Below are positions 1 to 10,143 of a stretch of DNA of 64,000 bases, piece by piece. The DNA is from Branchinecta lynchi (lineage: Eukaryota > Arthropoda > Branchiopoda > Anostraca > Branchinectidae). The stretch covers positions 15,898,938 through 15,962,937 of the forward strand of contig JAKZAP010000014.1 in assembly GCA_023053575.1 (NCBI GenBank), given 5' to 3'. Numbering within the stretch: position 1 is the first letter of the stretch; every line of letters starts with the position of its first letter. Below the pieces are notes generated by a model. That model had not been told where the DNA came from, made no database searches, and saw only the letters and a program-made list of their open reading frames with translations. Made by a program: the position numbers and the translations under genes.

Positions 1-839
1 ACTACTTATTACTTATTTTATTGAGGTTGGAAGAGAGATGGCAGAAGGGAGAGGGGGTTCTGTAGGAAGGAGAAGGAGGGGTTATGTAGGGACTTCAGAC
101 CAAACTGTCTGCACAGCCTTTCGTGCCTATGATGGAGGGTCTCAAGCTCAAAATAATTTAAAAGAATAAAGTAAGACATTTTTGGTCCTATACATAATTC
201 TGAGAGCACATTTCGGTACACTTTCAATGGAATCTGTATCCTCTTTTGTCAAAGCATACTGCCGAACAAGGCACGCATACTCAACGAGACTAAATTAATG
301 AATATTTTTTCTAGAACCCCGAATTTAGTCAGGGTTTTAGCTACTGATACTGACGAACTTGATTTTTTCATAGTTTTTTTATCTTCTTCTAAGTTAGGCC
401 CGAAGAAACCGTAACTCGAAGAAGGTAATTTAGGTCAGCAATTAAACTATATTCAGGGACAGGGACAAGTTCTCGGCTAGTTTAAAAAAAAGAAAACATA
501 AAATTCAGAACTTGTGCACTTCACTCTGCTACTGGGATTAATCTTGTCTCTCCTGAGATAAGATATTTTCAAATTTGGATTAATCATATCCCAGTAGAGA
601 TAAGATTAATCCCAGTAGCAAATACTGCAGATAACTTTAATCCTTACTCGGAGAAAGTTTTACAGTGTTGGCAGACTTGCATTCGTGTAGGACATTGTTG
701 CTATCGGTCTGTGACCAGTTCCACAGATCACTCGCAAAATGGGGAATACCTATTTAGAATCGTAAACGTTCACCGGTTAAGCCAATCCATTGTCAAACTA
801 AGGACAAGACAAGGCGGAAAGATTAAGTTAAATACTTAC
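1..839. other. Intron of the DIDO1-like gene, no gene seen
   Basis: AT-rich sequence left of the last exon. Apart from the foldback at 529-619 I see no exon, repeat family or domain here. It is presumably intron leading to exons beyond the window. Confidence 0.5.
529..619. repeat. 91-bp foldback (palindromic) repeat
   Basis: An 18-bp perfect inverted repeat, GCTACTGGGATTAATCTT at 529-546 and its complement at 602-619, flanks a 55-bp centre that contains a further partial copy of the arm. It would extrude as a hairpin. It may be the remains of a small foldback MITE. Confidence 0.75.
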
Positions 840-951
840 ATTCTTTGTTATCCGCTTTTTCTATCATCTCTTCTCCTTTGTGCGTCTTAACCAGACGTCT
901 ATCACCCAAAGCTAGGAGCTCGTTCTCAGTCTGAATAATCATCTCTAGTTG
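840..951 (-). CDS. DIDO1: DIDO1-like exon 15: end of TFIIS-like domain
   Basis: 112 nt, acceptor CTTTTTCAG, donor GTAAGTATT. The product QLEMIIQTENELLALGDRRL and KTHKGEEMIEK corresponds to the C-terminal helix and the conserved T-HKGE segment after TFS2M in DIDO1/PHF3. It leaves one leftover base, so the gene continues to the left; I found no further convincing exon in 1-839. Confidence 0.88.
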
Positions 952-1169
952 CTGAAAAAGAGCTAATCTGAAGTATACACTAATTCTGGTATGATATGAG
1001 CACACAGAAGGTTTGTTTTTATTTTTGTGCAGAAAATATAGGCCTCTTCTCCAATTTCACTCTCACTGTGGGCTGAGCTACGACGAACTTGCAGCTTGAT
1101 TGCCATGTTCCTCCGTAAAGCACTCATTTAAGCGAAACTGGAGTATCGGTTGCAAAGAAAGAGAAAAGG

Positions 1170-1650
1170 CTTTCGCCTCTAAATAACTTTAGTAATCGAC
1201 TGATCAGAGCTAAAAATCCCATCAACAATAGACTTGAAACTATTGATCGATTCAGCATTAACCCCATCTTCGGTAAGGCTGTTCCAAGGATCAAGAATTC
1301 TATTACCAACACCCCACTTAAAAACGTCCTTGTGGAATCTTGAGTTTGCAAGCGTGTACGCGTGCCCCCGAAGATGACGGTTAATGCTGGATCTTACTAA
1401 ATCAGTCACTTACAAACTGTCATAGCTTCTAATAAAGGATCTGAATGTTTCAATCAGGTCTCCTCTAAAATATCTGTACGCAATGGAGGGAAGGCACAAC
1501 TTGGTTAATCTCACTTGGTAGGGAAGATCGCGCAGATCTAGTACGAACTTCGTAGCTCTCCGAACATATTGACCCCTTAGAAAATGTCAAGCGCCGTTAG
1601 ACAAAGTTTTGCCTAACCATCGTAACGTGCCATACGAGGAACGTCTCCAA
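1170..1650 (-). pseudogene. CR1/L2-type LINE remnant, C-terminus of ORF2
   Basis: Minus-strand frames, interrupted by stops and frame changes, read TKLCLPSIAYRYFRGDLIET and then RHLRGHAYTLANSRFHKDVF, followed by DPWNSLTEDGVNAESINSFK. These are the conserved C-terminal blocks of CR1/L2/jockey-group ORF2 proteins (L-LPSL-YRR-RGDLIET and WN-LP--VV-A-S-N-FK). No RT catalytic part remains. Confidence 0.7.
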
Positions 1651-1807
1651 GCTCTCGAATTGAACACAATCATACGTTTTCTTCTTGACGACCTGACTGA
1701 GTACCGATGCACTTCTGAACTTAAATACCAAAGGTTTGCGTTGGTATGACTTAAAGTTGAACAGTAGGCGCTAAAGGGCATTGTTAGGCGGTCGATCCAC
1801 ATAAATA

Positions 1808-1900
1808 TTCTTTGAGCCCAAGCTGACTTTGAAACATTTATTCAAACGATGTTTATAACGGATACGGCAGCTACGATTCTTCAACCCCATTCTTCAAAAC
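1808..1900 (-). repeat. Degenerate copy of the hammerhead-associated module
   Basis: Shares the flank AGCCCAAGCTGACTTTGAAA and the segment around AACGGATACG with the better copies at 38640, 39405 and 54625, but the ribozyme core is destroyed. It lies about 190 bp from the opposite-oriented copy at 2046-2185. Confidence 0.65.
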
Positions 1901-2045
1901 CTTTCCTGTCATCGCCCCAATCGTGCAACAAAAACAGCGTCCATGTCAAAAATTAAATCTCAGGACTAGATTTTTCATTATAGTGGTATTTGAAGATAAT
2001 TTACTTTAATAAGATATTTATAATCGGTAGAACCTTCAGTTATTT

Positions 2046-2185
2046 ATTACAGGTTTGTTTTCCCCGAAGTTGAACCAGAGGATTGACAGCCTGACGAGGA
2101 CCCTTGCCAAGAAGGGCCGAAATATCGCTGACGAAGAATCGTAGCTGACGTATCCGTTGTAAACATTGTTTGAATAAATGGTCGA
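2046..2185 (+). repeat. Penelope/retrozyme-like module with hammerhead core
   Basis: Contains the hammerhead core described separately, followed by GCTGACGAAGAATCGTAGC and a conserved tail ending AACATTGTTTGAATAAAT. The same arrangement recurs in at least six other places in the window, mostly in the other orientation. Likely a fragment of the terminal repeat of a Penelope-like element, or a retrozyme-type non-autonomous element. Confidence 0.65.
2085..2132 (+). ncRNA. Candidate minimal hammerhead ribozyme (copy 1)
   Basis: CTGACGA (2091-2097) matches the CUGANGA core; 2098-2118 folds as stem II (GG, bulged A, CCCTT, loop GCCAAG, AAGGG, CC); GAAA follows at 2119-2122, then TATC. Taking U2125 as U16.1 and C2126 as the cleavage-site nucleotide H17, the 3' strand GCTGAC pairs with the upstream GACAGC (5 of 6) as stem I. 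The near-absent stem III (AUAU) is what has been described for dimer-acting hammerheads of animal Penelope-like elements. Activity is unproven. Confidence 0.6.
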
Positions 2186-2251
2186 TCCATAACAGCCCAA
2201 CTATCGGAATGAATGACTCAATGGTCTGGAGACAGTGGGCTACTTCTAAAC

Positions 2252-5003
2252 AACAAGAGCTACGAGCTCATATGGCACTTGTACGAGTAGGCTGTACAAG
2301 AAAGTAGATGAAAACGTCACAAAATACACCCGCCATCCAAAAAGGCGGTTCGGAAATAGAAATAGGATATTTAGTTTCACTCATTTCTGAGCAGTTCCGG
2401 CATCGTCTCGATTGCAAATGCACATGACTGTTCAAACTTTCATCCCAATAAATCCATTTGTTTGATCCCTAGACGTGCTACACGATTTCCGGTACTCACT
2501 CTATTTCCACCTACCGTGGCCGAATCTGGTTCGGAATAAAAAAAAATCGACCACCTAAAGCATCTTCGTTTATACCATCTACCAAGTTTCACTCGAATCT
2601 GAGCATTTTTGGAAAGTTCCGGTACCCCCCCCCCCTTCCCACCAACGTTGTCGGAGCCGGTTCGGGCCCAATCTCTTAATTCCCTCATCAAGTTTGACTG
2701 AAATTGGAGCATAGCCTATCTGCAAGTTTCCAGTACCCCCCCCCCCCCTACCTTGGCCGAATCCGGCCCAGACGCCAAATAACAAATCTAGGCCGCATAA
2801 ACTCGGCACTGTCGAATTGCATCTCATTCGGTCCATCCGTTTGGTTTTTGTGCATGTCAAAAGTCCCCCCCACCCCCAATTCCCCTAATCGTGGTCGCAT
2901 ATGGTTCGAACGCATGTTTTACATGTCGAGGCCATCGATTCGTATCACCCATGAAGTTTCACTCGAATCAGACCACTCGTTCGCAATTTATAGAAGTCCA
3001 TATTTCTCTTCTCTTGCTCCCCCAAAAATGCTCGGATCTAGGAACGGAAGTTTCCGGGGGTACGTTGTGTCAGGTTTTTAAGTCAAGATAATTCGGGTCG
3101 CTAATATGCCTGCAAAGTTTCGTTGTCGTTTTACATCTGGAACTATTCTAACTCACGACTACCGGAATTCCATGAAACCCCCTCCAACTTCCCCCACAGA
3201 GCCCCGAAACCATCTGGCTCCGTCAATTTCATCTAGGCCTAATGCTTGTTCCATCCATTAAGTTTCGTCTCAATCCCTCTACTTTTAGAGTTTCTTGAGT
3301 TTTCCACCCCCCCCCCCCCCATCCCCACAGGTATCGGACCCGACTCGGACGTGACACTGAACGTCCGAGGCGATAGCTCACCAGACAAGTTTCATTCAAA
3401 TCCGATCACCCGTTCAAAAGTTATGCACGCCACTAGATTCCGGACTCCCCATCCACCCACTCCCCCCACGATGGTCGGGTCGGGGAAACGGCTGTTCTCA
3501 AGTTCCCTCCTCCAACTCCTCCCAGTGTCATCGGATCCGGTCCGGTTATGTCAATGACGTGTCTAGGACCTGTGCTTGTTTTTCCCACCAAGTTTCATCC
3601 CGATCCCTCCACTTTAAGCGTTTCTCAAAATTTCCGGTTACCTCCTCCAACTCCCCCCAGTGTCATCGGATCCGGCCCGGATTTAAAGTGAGGTAGGTGT
3701 CTGAGACACAAGGTCATCCTAAATATCAATTTTCATCAAGATCCGATCACCCGTTCAAAAGTTATGCACGCCACTAGATTCCGGACTCCCCATCCACCCA
3801 CTCCCCCCACGATGGTCGGGTCGGGGAAACGGCTGTTCTCAAGTCAATCTGTTCGGATCCTTGACATACCTGCCAAGTTTCATCGCCCTAGGACACCAGG
3901 AAGTATGCCGAACTCGCGGGATCGCTAGAAATCCGGACCCCCATCCCAACTCCCCCACAGTGCCCTGATCCGGTCCGGTTATGTCAATGACGTGTCTAGG
4001 ACCTGTGCTTGTTTTTCCCATCAAGTTTCATTCCGATCCCTCCACTTTAAGCGTTTCTCAAAATTTCCGGTTCCCCACCCCAACTCCCCCACAGTGCCCT
4101 GATCCGGTCCGGTTATGTCAATGACGTTTCTAGGACCTGTGCTTGTTTTTCCCACCAAGTTTCATCCCGATCCCTCCACTTTAAGCGTTTCTCAAAATTT
4201 CCGGTTCCCTCCTCCAACTCCCCCCAGTGTCATCGGATCCGGCCCGGATTTAAAGTGAGGTGTCTGAGACACGAGGTCATCCTAAATATCAATTTTCATC
4301 AAGATCCAATCACCCGTTCGCAAGCTAAAAATACCTCAAATTTTGGCTTCACCCTCCCTCCACTCCCCCCCCCCCCCAGATGGTCGAATCGGGGAATTGA
4401 TGATTTCCTATTTAAGCTGGTCGGGTCCCAGACATGCCTGTCAATTTCCATCGTCCCACCACATCAGGAAGCACGGAACTCGCGGGATCACTACAAATTC
4501 GGACTTCTCCCCCCCCCAACTCCCCCAAAGTGAGCGGATCCGTTCCGGTTATATCAGTCACGTATCTAGGACTTTTGCTTGTACTTTCCACCAAGTTTCA
4601 TTCGGATCCCTCCATTCTAAGTGTTTTCCAAGATTTCCGGTTTCCCCCTCTAACTCCCCCCAGTGTCACCGGATCCGGTCTGGATTTAAAATGGAGGGTC
4701 TGAGACACGAAGTCCTTCCATGTATTAAGTTTCATTAAGATCCGATCACCCGTTCGTAAGCTAAAAATATCTCATTTTTCCTATTTTTTCCGGATTCCCC
4801 CTCCCTCCACTCCCCTCCAGATGGTCGGATCGAGGAAGCGACAATTTCTAATTTAATCTGGTCCAGTTTCTGATATGCTTGCCAAGTTTCATCGTCCTAG
4901 CTTATCTGGAAGTGCCCGAACTAGCAAAACCGGGACCGACAGACCGACTGACGGACAGAAATAACAATCGCTATATGGCACTTGAGTAAGCTCAAGTGCC
5001 ATA
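2252..5003 (+). mobile_element. Family A hairpin-ended element, copy A1 (~2.75 kb)
   Basis: Starts near ACAAGAGCTACGAGCTCATA and ends in a perfect 13-bp hairpin, TATGGCACTTGAG/TAAG/CTCAAGTGCCATA (4974-5003). The interior is a string of related modules, each with AAGTTTCAT, GATC-ACCCGTTC, a C-rich tract of up to 14 C and TCGGATCCGG. No coding potential: Pro/Ser-rich frames come from the C tracts. Compared with A2 it carries about 450 bp of extra internal duplications (for example 3406-3490 repeated near 3751-3845). Probably a non-autonomous DNA element; class unknown. Confidence 0.75.
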
Positions 5004-5163
5004 AAAACAGTTTTTCAAAACCATAGTTTTCGACTATGTTAAGGGTAACGGTGTTCTGTTGATTGTATTATTTTCATCCAGCCCAAATGAGAAGATATAT
5101 GGGCAGCGGCCCTTATGAGAGACGACTGGAGGTGCCTCCGGGAGGTGCAGGAGGCACTAAGGT

Positions 5164-5608
5164 TTAAAGGACACCTGAACAATGAAACCATACTTGAACA
5201 CACCATGGAGAATGCTTTTACAGACATAGACACGAAGAGCATTCTTCTCCTGAGCGTGACGTTTTCAAAATAGGGATGATTGTTTCCGGAGGTTTGCACA
5301 TGCAGACTCCAAGACAAAAAGCGCAATTCATTTAAATCTTGTACAGCGCTGGCTGGATCATATTGGAATTTCTTCTTGATATACGTTTGGGCTTATCTCG
5401 TTAAAAAATATTCCAGAAGAAGAGTTGATTGGAGACATTTGTTCATTTCTAAAATTGCTCGGTACTGAAATAAGGACAGATGCAAAATGGAGCAAAAATC
5501 ATAGCTTGGAAACGATATTTCGTATTTAGATTGGGTTTTCTGCAGGCAATGTTAACGGACGTCATACAGATAGGGAATCATGGTACTCTTCATTCAGGTG
5601 TCCTTTAA
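5164..5608 (-). mobile_element. Family C MITE, copy 1 (445 bp)
   Basis: Ends are perfect 16-bp inverted repeats: TTAAAGGACACCTGAA (5164-5179) and its complement (5593-5608). The interior (for example GGTTTGCACATGCAGACTCC) recurs at 16372-16789, 42533-42915 and 50530-50980. No clear target-site duplication for this copy. It lies 40 bp from the donor of exon 14. Confidence 0.8.
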
Positions 5609-5648
5609 GGAGGGATAAACTTTCATCAGAAGGCTACAGTAAACTTAC

Positions 5649-5925
5649 ATGTTGTGTCTCCCGCTGCCTCCACTGCGCTAGTTCCGCCGATGCTAGCTCT
5701 TCCGCCGGCATCCGGACGAGCTTTTCCGGCCCAAGTTCCTTCGTCAAAATTTTCCGGAAAAGACCCTCGTTCTTCAGATCCTTGATGTTGAAAATCAAGG
5801 ATCTGTAACGGCTTTTGTATTTCATTCCGGTGTCAGTGAAAAAACCGTAAAGCTCATCTTCAATCGCGTTTGACAGTACAATGACTTCATCGTCGGTCAT
5901 TTTGATGTCCGAAGCTTTCGCCTTT
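5649..5925 (-). CDS. DIDO1: DIDO1-like exon 14: body of TFIIS-like central domain
   Basis: 277 nt, acceptor CTCCTTTCCAG, donor GTAAGTTT. It encodes the TFS2M core: MTDDEVIVLSNAIEDELYGF, then KYKSRYRSLIFNIKDLKNEG with the hallmark YRSL.FN.KD, then GLFRKIL and LVRMPAEELASAELAQWRQR. It ends exactly after a His codon and joins exon 15 in phase 0 as ETQHQLEMII. Confidence 0.95.
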
Positions 5926-6670
5926 CTGGAAAGGAGAGAAAGTTCTTAGATCCTAGAATTAGGCAAAAGGCAAGGTTCTTGCAAGAGTATCTCTTTATTT
6001 ACACTGACTGCCCCCCCCCCCCCCCGAGGGAGAACCCCGGGAAAACCTAATATGGTGTTATCGTCGACATCGGCTCATGCTTTAACGGAAAGACAATAAA
6101 ATTGGTATTTTGGTAATCACTTGCAACTTGAGGTCTTCTTGGAACGTTAGTGACCAGAGCAGTTTTGGGCTAAATGGTGATCACCCATTCAGGTGCTCTG
6201 AGGACCCCTTCATTAGCTACTTTGGCTGACTGGTAGTTGACTTTGGCAACAGCAAGTGGATGAAAATGGCTACTGTGTTTATACAACTTTTTTTTATTCT
6301 ACTACTGCTTTTAATTTTCTCACGAATTGATCCTTCTTTTGATGATTCAAACAGTTTGATATTTGACGTAGACGGATAGGGTAAAGAGAACGGAGCGGTG
6401 ACTTTTCGGTTTGGAAATCTGGAAAGCCGACAGCTTGAGATGCTACGGCTCGATCTGGTATTTCATGAAAAACTGAGTGATTTTCTCACCTGATAATTCC
6501 TTTATCAAGCGTCTGGATGGCTCTAATATTTTTGTTACAGTTCACGGTTTTTAATTGTTCCCCGAGAAACACACCCTTGTCTGGTTACGTGAAAAGTGTC
6601 CGGCACTTCCGTGTTCAATGCTTCTGGAGGTTCGCTCTCTAAAGCCCTTCCAAACAAAGCTCTAAGGCTT
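5926..6670. other. Intron sequence, nothing recognised
   Basis: Between exon 14 and the long-TIR MITE I see only a 15-C run (6011-6025) and unremarkable AT-rich DNA. Confidence 0.5.
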
Positions 6671-6682
6671 CGCATTTACTAT

Positions 6683-7096
6683 AGGCGTATTCTCGCCGTT
6701 CCCCGAGGACTCCTCGGGGAATCGAAGGGAACGGCGAGAATAAAGGGAGTCACTCCACGCGGACTCCGCGTACAGAAACAGCGAGAACACGGGGAATGCT
6801 TCCAAAATCGATTTTCTTCGAATAAGAAATATGCAGTTGACGAAATAAGTCTGGATGCACTTTATTTTTGGTTTTGTTTAATCTGATTATTTTTAATTAA
6901 TTTTACATTGCACCAATACCAGCAAAATTGATTCCCCTCCGAATCTGAAAGGGAGTCCTTTTTGATGACGGGGATGATAATCGGAGCATTCCCCGTCCGT
7001 GGGGACTCGCGAGAATACGGGGAGTGAGTCCCCGGGACAAACAAAAACGCGGGGACTCCTCAAGTGGAGTCCTCGGGGAACGGCGAGAATACGCCT
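6683..7096. mobile_element. Long-TIR MITE (414 bp, 31-bp perfect TIRs)
   Basis: 6683-6713 (AGGCGTATTCTCGCCGTTCC and on) is exactly inverted at 7066-7096, and both sides are flanked by TAT (6680-6682, 7097-7099), consistent with a 3-bp target-site duplication. The interior repeats GGGACTC/GGAGTCC-type words, so it could fold into a multi-branch structure. Superfamily not assigned; a 3-bp duplication would fit PIF/Harbinger. Confidence 0.8.
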
Positions 7097-7282
7097 TATA
7101 AAGAGTGTGCGTCTCGAGAGTAGGTCACGAGCGTCGAGAGCGAAAAACAAACTTAGATTTCGTGTCCCATCTTTTTTTTTTATAAAAGTAAATATTGATA
7201 GAACGCTGAGAATAGATCCGAGTGACCAATTGACCATCACCATGAATTAGAATAGGAGGCATTGTAGCTATTCAGTGTAACT

Positions 7283-7490
7283 TTAAAGTTTAACTGAAAA
7301 GCCAACTTATCTGTCTGTCATTTAATTGAATACAATTAATTATTTGGAGTCTGCAAAGTTTTTTTTTGTTCTATTTTCCAATATCAGCTCTAGTTATGAC
7401 GTTCAGAACATCCGCGGCCGTCCTCGCAGCGTAAATTCTACTATGACGGGGGAAATTTTAATCTCAATACAAACGTGGCTTTTCAGTGGG
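7283..7490. mobile_element. Family M MITE, copy 1
   Basis: Ends ACTGAAAAGCCA near 7292 and GGCTTTTCAGT near 7478-7488 are inverted to each other. A second copy at 43910-44099 shares ends and interior (ATTCTACTATGAC/ATTTCTACTATGAC). About 200 bp. Confidence 0.65.
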
Positions 7491-7753
7491 CAATAGTGAG
7501 ATTGGTGAAGACCTGATGGCCTGGTGAAGGCCTGAACATACAAAAAAAAAAAATATAAATCATTCTCGTAGGGATACTAGAAAAGCGCATAGAGGTACGA
7601 CAAAATCACACGGAAATTACCCTATTTGGAAATCGGTTGTTCCTGAACAGCGGAACAACGAAGTAACGCGATTTTAGCGGATCTTCAAGCCAATTTAAGT
7701 GAATAACTGGATTTTCCTATCCCAGCCCTTTCGGTTAAACTTTAAGTACTAAC

Positions 7754-7942
7754 CTGGCTACCAGGGCATCCACGAAGAACTTCTTCACTGCGTTTCGGGT
7801 CTGTCTGATCGCTTCGCCTGGGTCTTCTCTCGGTAACTCCTTTGGTTTCTCAGTGGACACGCGACGCTGTACCTTTTCGCGTTTGGGTGTCTCATTGCTG
7901 TCCTGTCGCTTTAAAGGTTTCTCGACCCGCTGGGGTTTATTT
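7754..7942 (-). CDS. DIDO1: DIDO1-like exon 13: start of TFIIS-like central domain
   Basis: 189 nt, acceptor TTTTTGCTAG, donor GTTAGTAC. A basic lead (RVEKPLKRQDSNETPKREK) is followed by EAIRQTRNAVKKFFVDALVA, the first helix of the TFIIS central domain (TFS2M). The exon ends with two bases of an arginine codon completed by exon 14. In the family this domain contacts RNA polymerase II. Confidence 0.93.
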
Positions 7943-9052
7943 CTAGCAAAAACATAAAGTTTTATCAGCAAGAGTCGTAAACTTTTCGTTCTAAATTATT
8001 TTGATGGACTTGACGGACTACCAGAGCAGAACGAAAGCATTAATAGGCGGGTGACAAGGATCAGCATGAACTGTTATGCCATTGCACTATATCAGTAATC
8101 GTGCCATCTAGTGATGTTTCCACGTATCTTTGATGGCAAACCCGTGAATTTAACTATCACGGGTCAGAGACGATTGGCCGGGTCATACAACCTCGCGTCT
8201 TCCTCGAGATCCCTTATAGGTCAATCTGGTCGTTTGATCAACCACGCGGAACATTTTTTTTAGTTTTGCATGCCCCTCAACCCCCTCCTCAAGAAGAAGG
8301 ACCCTTGCTTTTTTTTAGCCGGTCTGCTGATTCAGCTGAATACCGAATGTTCGCGCCCTATTCTTCGTTCAATCATCTATGCCAGCTCGACTGCCTCATT
8401 TCGTTCAACCCACCCCCGCGTTTTGTGGATACAAGGATTAGGACAATAGCGATTTTGAAGCAAAACAAAAGCGGCAGTTCTCCTTTCGTCACTATTAAAA
8501 CACATTATTTCCCTTCATTGCTTCCATACTCTTCAGGCTAGCCACAAGCCGCCCTCCCAACTTCTTACCAAGTACCAGAGATAAGCTTCGCAGGTTGGTC
8601 CTGCCCACTCCGAGTCTGCTTGACATCTTTACCGTCGTTTCCTGATTTCACCACGATCATCGCTATTTTATTGGGCGCTAAAGTTTGGCATACCACCGTC
8701 GTGTGGCGCGGCATACCCCAAAATCCGGCATTTATGGGGTATTATTTCGCTTGTAAGAGCCCTGAAGAGGAGTCCTGAGGAGAGGGTATGAAACCGTGTG
8801 CAATACAAGTGTCCGCTGAGTAAGGATAGCAAGCCTCCTTTGCCTATAACAAGGGCCAGCTTGGCCAGAAAAAAAAACTGAAGCAGGTGTTGATGAAATA
8901 CGCGTCAACTATACAATGCTACAAATATACATGTAGTCAGAAAAACCAACTCAAAACTACACCTCAAACCCTCTATCAATACAAAAGTATCAAATTTATT
9001 ATAAAAAAAAGGTCACACGTCGAGATCAATTGCTTAAAGAGTATCAACTTAC
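7943..9052. other. Intron 12, nothing recognised
   Basis: No repeat family or domain recognised in this 1.1-kb intron between exons 12 and 13. Short C-rich and AT-rich stretches only. Confidence 0.45.
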
Positions 9053-9158
9053 TGGCCATAAAACTTTGAGGGCTGAGTCTCACCAGGTCGGAATACTTCA
9101 TAGGTAGGATGACTTTGCAAAAAGCGCTCAAGTTCCGAAGCGCGGGGGGCTTGTGCGC
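9053..9158 (-). CDS. DIDO1: DIDO1-like exon 12, short linker exon
   Basis: 106 nt bounded by CTTTTTTCTAG and donor GTAAGTTG. The only frame that joins exon 11 (one leftover base) to exon 13 (needs two) reads AQAPRASELERFLQSHPTYE and on through FRPGETQPSKFYG. An alternative donor GTGAGA inside the exon breaks the phase, so the longer form is chosen. It is easily missed because no long open frame marks it. Confidence 0.82.
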
Positions 9159-9855
9159 CTAGAAAAAAGAGGGATTACACCGCTGCCGCAGAAGCGGCAA
9201 GATTTGGCTCTCAGGTAAAACTCTTCAAGGTTGTAAACTGGCCTTTCTTGCACTGTCAAAAGTTTCATAACAGATAGCACAAGAATGCGCAGTTTCAACA
9301 GGCAACACTTGGGATGTATCTGTTGTGATTTTAAAAAAGTAATGCATAACAAGCATTGTCAGAAAGAGCCGTAAACCGCAGAAAAGCATCTACTGACTTT
9401 TCGATACCATGATGATACTTTTTCGTGTTTTTTTGGGGGGTCTTCCTGGCAAAAAAATAACAAGACTACATCCCAAGTGTTGTCTGTATCCTTGTGTTAT
9501 GTGTGTAAATTTCCAAAATTGCGGCCACCCTTGGATATTACCGTCAAATGAAAGCTCAGAGCTTCGTTTCTGTTGCAATAGTGCTGGCGCATCGCTGCTG
9601 CAGTACTTCTTTGCTTCTGCACAAGAAGCGTTTTTTATTCACTTCATGCACGATTTCTTCTTGGTTGAAGCAGCACCTTGCAGGGAAGCACGGACTTGGT
9701 CGGTAAGCAAATCCGCGATCCTTGAGAAGCGCTGCGGTCTTCCTCGGAAGTACTGCAGTGCAAAAACGAATGTAGAAAGGATCAGCGCGGAAGCGGTCGA
9801 GAAGTGGACCTTCAGAGTGCAACTAAAACGAGGCTCAGGTATAAACAAACATGGT
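9159..9855. other. Intron 11, left part, unassigned
   Basis: Contains an imperfect inverted pair (AACACTTGGGATGTA near 9306 and TACATCCCAAGTGTT near 9467) and two overlapping open frames with no recognisable domain. Probably old repeat DNA. Confidence 0.4.
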
Positions 9856-10143
9856 AAAATTGTCATGTTTACCATTACCATTAATAAAAGCCCGTCAATA
9901 AATTGGCAATTACAGCTAGAGGAGTGATTGCTACACAGCCCTTACAACAAACTTCCTCTCTTTTTATTCTTTCTTCCTTTAGTATAGTGTTATGTAGGTT
10001 AATCTGTTTGTTAAACATCTTAACAAGTGTAAACTTCTGGAAGGTTTTGTAGTTCCCAATCTAATCTAATCTAAAATTGCCATGTCTGCCATTAATAAAA
10101 GCCCGCCAATAAATTGGTGAAGACAGCTAGAGAGTTATTGCTG
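9856..10143 (+). repeat. Two direct copies of a retroelement-tail-like sequence
   Basis: 9856-9932 and 10071-10143 share ATTAATAAAAGCCCG, CAATAAATTGG and ACAGCTAGAG. The second copy is preceded by AATCTAATCTAATCT. They resemble duplicated 3' ends of a non-LTR element. Confidence 0.5.

Noticed and set aside
2704..4738. Proline- and serine-rich open frames on the plus strand
   Set aside because: They come from repeated C tracts in family A modules. The same frames recur in A2 at 33384-34634 and shift with C-run length; no domain or splice sites support a gene.
9409..9927. 172-residue plus-strand frame as a gene
   Set aside because: No domain, no supporting splice sites, and it overlaps repeated sequence continuing to 9932; probably chance.
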